DNA of 64,000 bases from Bin25 sp965221765 (GTDB lineage Bacteria > Bacteroidota > Bacteroidia > Flavobacteriales > Flavobacteriaceae), in contig OZ244911.1 of NCBI GenBank assembly GCA_965221765.1, positions 1,860,001 to 1,924,000 on the forward strand, in the 5' to 3' direction. This document shows, in pieces, positions 61,497-64,000 of the stretch (its first letter is position 1; every line of letters begins with the position of its first letter). The notes under the pieces were generated by a model. That model made no database searches, had not been told where the DNA came from, and worked only from the letters and a program-made list of their open reading frames with translations. The translations under genes were made by a program, and so were the position numbers.

Positions 61497-62975
61497 ATGT
61501 TGAAAAGTTTAACTCCAAGATCGCAGAATTATTCTAAATGGTATAATGACTTAATTGTAAAAGCAAATCTTGCTGAAAACTCTGCGGTGCGTGGTTGTAT
61601 GATTATAAAACCAAATGGATTTTCGATTTGGGAAAAGATGCAAGCACAACTCGATAAGATGTTTAAAACTACAGGACACCAAAATGCATATTTTCCTCTT
61701 TTTGTTCCTAAATCATTATTTGAGGCCGAAGAAAAAAATGCTGAAGGCTTCGCCAAAGAATGTGCTATTGTGACTCATTATAGACTAAAAAATGATCCAA
61801 CCGCAAAAGGGAAGTTAATCGTAGATCCTCAGTCAAAACTCGAAGAAGAACTGATTGTAAGGCCAACCAGTGAAGCTATTATTTGGAATACGTATAAAAA
61901 TTGGATCCAATCTTATCGCGATCTACCCATTTTATTAAACCAATGGTCTAATGTGGTGCGTTGGGAAATGCGCACCAGACTATTTTTACGGACATCTGAA
62001 TTTCTATGGCAAGAAGGACATACTGCCCATACTTCAAAAGAAGAAGCTTTAAAAGAAGCTCAACTCATGAATGAAATTTATGCAGATTTTGTAGAAAACT
62101 ATATGGCTATCCCTGTTTTACAAGGCACCAAATCTGAAAACGAAAAATTTGCTGGAGCTGAAATAACCTACTGTATTGAGGCATTGATGCAAGATGGAAA
62201 AGCGCTCCAAGCTGGTACTTCTCATTTTTTAGGTCAAAAATTTGCCAAAGCATTTGATGTGAAATTTGCAACAAAATCCGGAACTCTTGATTTTGTTTGG
62301 GCGACTTCTTGGGGTGTTTCAACCCGATTGATGGGGGCACTTGTGATGACCCATGGCGATGATCAAGGGTTGGTATTGCCGCCAAATTTAGCTCCCATTC
62401 AAATTGTAATAATTCCAATTTATAAAAATCAAGAAGAACTACAATCTATTTCAAAGCTTGCCAACCAACTTGTAGATCAATTTAATAAAAAGCAATATCG
62501 CATTAAATACGATGATCGAAAAAATCAAAAACCAAGTTTTAAGTTTCATCAATATGAACTTGAAGGTGTTCCGCTTCGGATTTCGATAGGGCCACGTGAT
62601 CTTAAAAAAAATCAAGTTGAAATCAGTTATCGATTAACTTTAGAAAAAGAATTCATTCCCCTTGATCAATTGATAAGGTATGTTGAACATAAACTTTCTT
62701 TAATGCAAAAAGATATGTTTCAAAAAGCCTTAAATTTTCAACATGATAATACGTTTGAAGCAAATTCTTTTGATGAGTTTCAAGATATATTGAATCAAAA
62801 GGGTGGTTTTGTTTTGGCTCATTGGGATGGGACGACTAAAACAGAAAAAGAAATTCAAACTAAAACCAAAGCCTCCATAAGATGCATTCCTAAAAATCAA
62901 ACGATAGAAAAAGGAAAATGTATTTTTAGTGGAAAACCATCGAATGGACGGGTTGTATTTGCAAGAGCTTATTAA
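61497..62975 (+). CDS. proS: Proline--tRNA ligase (short archaeal/eukaryotic type)
   Basis: Class II ProRS of the type without the bacterial editing insertion (492 aa). Motif 2 region RPTSEAIIWNTYKNWIQSYR and VVRWEMRTRLFLRTSEFLWQ then EGHTAH, the proline-binding LQAGTSHFLGQKFAKAFDVK and motif 3 STRLMGALVMTHGDDQGLVL are visible. The C-terminal part contains the anticodon-binding domain (APIQIVIIPIYKNQEE) and a further zinc-binding-like tail ending GRVVFARAY, as in this subtype. It converges with the NRDE gene, with stop codons 2 nt apart. Confidence 0.96.
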   Translation: MLKSLTPRSQNYSKWYNDLIVKANLAENSAVRGCMIIKPNGFSIWEKMQAQLDKMFKTTGHQNAYFPLFVPKSLFEAEEKNAEGFAKECAIVTHYRLKNDPTAKGKLIVDPQSKLEEELIVRPTSEAIIWNTYKNWIQSYRDLPILLNQWSNVVRWEMRTRLFLRTSEFLWQEGHTAHTSKEEALKEAQLMNEIYADFVENYMAIPVLQGTKSENEKFAGAEITYCIEALMQDGKALQAGTSHFLGQKFAKAFDVKFATKSGTLDFVWATSWGVSTRLMGALVMTHGDDQGLVLPPNLAPIQIVIIPIYKNQEELQSISKLANQLVDQFNKKQYRIKYDDRKNQKPSFKFHQYELEGVPLRISIGPRDLKKNQVEISYRLTLEKEFIPLDQLIRYVEHKLSLMQKDMFQKALNFQHDNTFEANSFDEFQDILNQKGGFVLAHWDGTTKTEKEIQTKTKASIRCIPKNQTIEKGKCIFSGKPSNGRVVFARAY

Positions 62976-62977
62976 AC

Positions 62978-63691
62978 TTAAAAAAAATCTCTTATGGTTA
63001 TCTTTTGGGTGATTAAATCTTGGTATATCAATGTTTTATGTCTTCCATCAACTGATAGCGAGGTGATGCTGATCGTTTGAATAGGAAGTGATTGTTGATA
63101 GAGATGGAAATTTTTACTTTTTAAAGGTTGCACAAACTGTGTTTCATGCATTTTAAAAATTAAATTTTGATCAAGTTCTCGCTTTTGTTTTAACCAATAG
63201 TTGAAGATGTTTAGGTTGTTGGTATGTTTTTCTACATCATAAAGTGATAATGAACTCCAAATTTGTTCATTCTGATGATCGACTTTTTTTATAATCAGGT
63301 CTTGACCATCCCAATGATAGACTAAAAATTTAATATTTGATAATCTATAATCGATAAACAGATATTCAAACGGAGCTAAATCTCTAAAGTCATCGTTGGT
63401 AAGTTTTCCATTAAAATGTATTTTGCTGAGGTGATTGCGTAAAAATACGCCTCTAGATGAAGAGCTTTCTTTATCACGAGGGTTTTGTGCATTTAAAATA
63501 CATCCGATTTTTGATTGACTGCAGTTGATGCCAAACCATGTCCCGCCGGCTACGTCATCCCTTGGATAAATTAAAGTCTGATTATAAGAGTGATAGTAAT
63601 CTGGAGCTACTGTTGGACGATTGGGATTTTCGTCTCTATTAGATGTAAGTATAAATCCAGTTTTAGTGGGTACATAGGTTACGATGCACAT
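62978..63691 (-). CDS. NRDE (TANGO2-like) family protein
   Basis: Protein of 237 aa beginning MCIVTYVPTKTGFILTSNRD with the family NRDE motif. Cys2 at the mature N-terminus suggests an Ntn-hydrolase-like fold. GGTWFGINCSQSKIGCILNA, RGVFLRNHL and the C-terminal SITSLSVDGRHKTLIYQDL agree with the family. TANGO2 relatives are linked to haem or lipid handling; the bacterial role is unclear. Its start overlaps the end of the DinB gene by 13 nt, so the two are co-transcribed. Confidence 0.87.
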   Translation of the reverse strand: MCIVTYVPTKTGFILTSNRDENPNRPTVAPDYYHSYNQTLIYPRDDVAGGTWFGINCSQSKIGCILNAQNPRDKESSSSRGVFLRNHLSKIHFNGKLTNDDFRDLAPFEYLFIDYRLSNIKFLVYHWDGQDLIIKKVDHQNEQIWSSLSLYDVEKHTNNLNIFNYWLKQKRELDQNLIFKMHETQFVQPLKSKNFHLYQQSLPIQTISITSLSVDGRHKTLIYQDLITQKITIRDFF

Positions 63692-64000
63692 TGTTCACGA
63701 TAGGTTTGGGTGGAAAATGCAACGCCAAAATTTTTGTCTACTAAATAATCTAATTTATTAGCCTTTAAACCGATTTTAATAATACTCTGATGATGAATAC
63801 AATGGTCCAAACAAAATGCTAATTCTCGATGTAAATTAGTCGCAATACCATCGGTTTGATCAAGGCACTCTAATTCAAGATTTAAACTAATTTCTTCTGG
63901 GTCAGATAAATTTTGCAGATAGGTTATTATTTCATCGATTGCTTGAAGGCCGGCCGATGGCGTATTTTCTAAAGCTTTATCGCGAGGTCTTAAATCATAA
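63679..64000 (-). CDS. DinB family protein, 5' end outside the window
   Basis: C-terminal 107 codons of a DinB-type four-helix protein: YDLRPRDKALENTPSAGLQA, LECLDQTDGIATNLHRELAF, CLDHCIHHQSIIKIGLKA and VDKNFGVAFSTQTYREQC then Ala-Ser and a TAA at 63679-63681. The HxxxxxHHxxxI motif supplies two of the metal-binding histidines of the fold. These proteins are often metal-dependent thiol enzymes of unknown substrate. The start lies beyond 64000. Confidence 0.8.
   Translation of the reverse strand, partial: YDLRPRDKALENTPSAGLQAIDEIITYLQNLSDPEEISLNLELECLDQTDGIATNLHRELAFCLDHCIHHQSIIKIGLKANKLDYLVDKNFGVAFSTQTYREQCAS

Overview
The window looks like a piece of an AT-rich Bacteroidota chromosome, most likely from the class Flavobacteriia. 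Two SusC/SusD pairs with accessory lipoproteins, an OmpP1/FadL-like outer-membrane protein next to a proline--tRNA ligase, the miaA / ion channel / YggS / Gfo-Idh cluster, TAnnTTTG-like promoter elements and mostly weak Shine-Dalgarno sequences all point there. This taxonomic reading is inference; no marker gene was compared with a database.

Layout. 1-5.8 kb is a minus-strand housekeeping cluster (lipase-like lipoprotein, miaA, voltage-gated channel, yggS, a broken unknown gene, Gfo/Idh oxidoreductase). 5.8-7.5 kb is decayed DNA. 7.5-12.8 kb carries smpB, clpB and glyA. 12.8-18.1 kb is an accessory block: a dead IS1595-type transposase, a type IIG restriction-modification gene put out of frame by a run of nine G, and a decayed MntA/HepT toxin-antitoxin pair between diverged direct repeats. 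18.1-22.1 kb has an amidohydrolase, glutamine cyclotransferase, the SRP RNA, an SDR enzyme and a transaldolase-like aldolase. 22.5-25.5 kb is a GC-richer BspA-like lipoprotein gene split by an IS4-type element. 26-39.2 kb is a carbohydrate-uptake locus (susC, susD, two surface lipoproteins, susC, susD, terminator). After a dead ATPase gene come a glycosidase-like protein, a TlpA-like lipoprotein, an ABC-F ATPase, an SSS symporter, a DUF2007 protein, another dead ATPase and pheT. 51.1-55.9 kb is a giant BspA-like repeat lipoprotein. 56-58.3 kb holds IS3 debris. The right end has FadL-like, Ser/Arg-rich lipoprotein, proS, NRDE/TANGO2 and a partial DinB gene.

The main unexplained signal is a set of eight homopolymer tracts of G or C, each exactly nine bases, in DNA where such runs should be very rare. 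They sit at or inside the restriction-modification gene, susC, both BspA-like lipoprotein genes (one of them with two tracts), a Ser/Arg-rich lipoprotein gene, the start of the broken unknown gene, and the leader side of the amidohydrolase. For three of them, loss of one base (G8 or C8) joins an ATG or upstream frame to the downstream frame. This looks like a network of slipped-strand contingency loci switching surface proteins and DNA modification. The alternative is that the assembly has collapsed longer runs to nine. The window also shows heavy gene decay: at least three IS families in pieces, a dead toxin-antitoxin pair and two dead ATPase genes.
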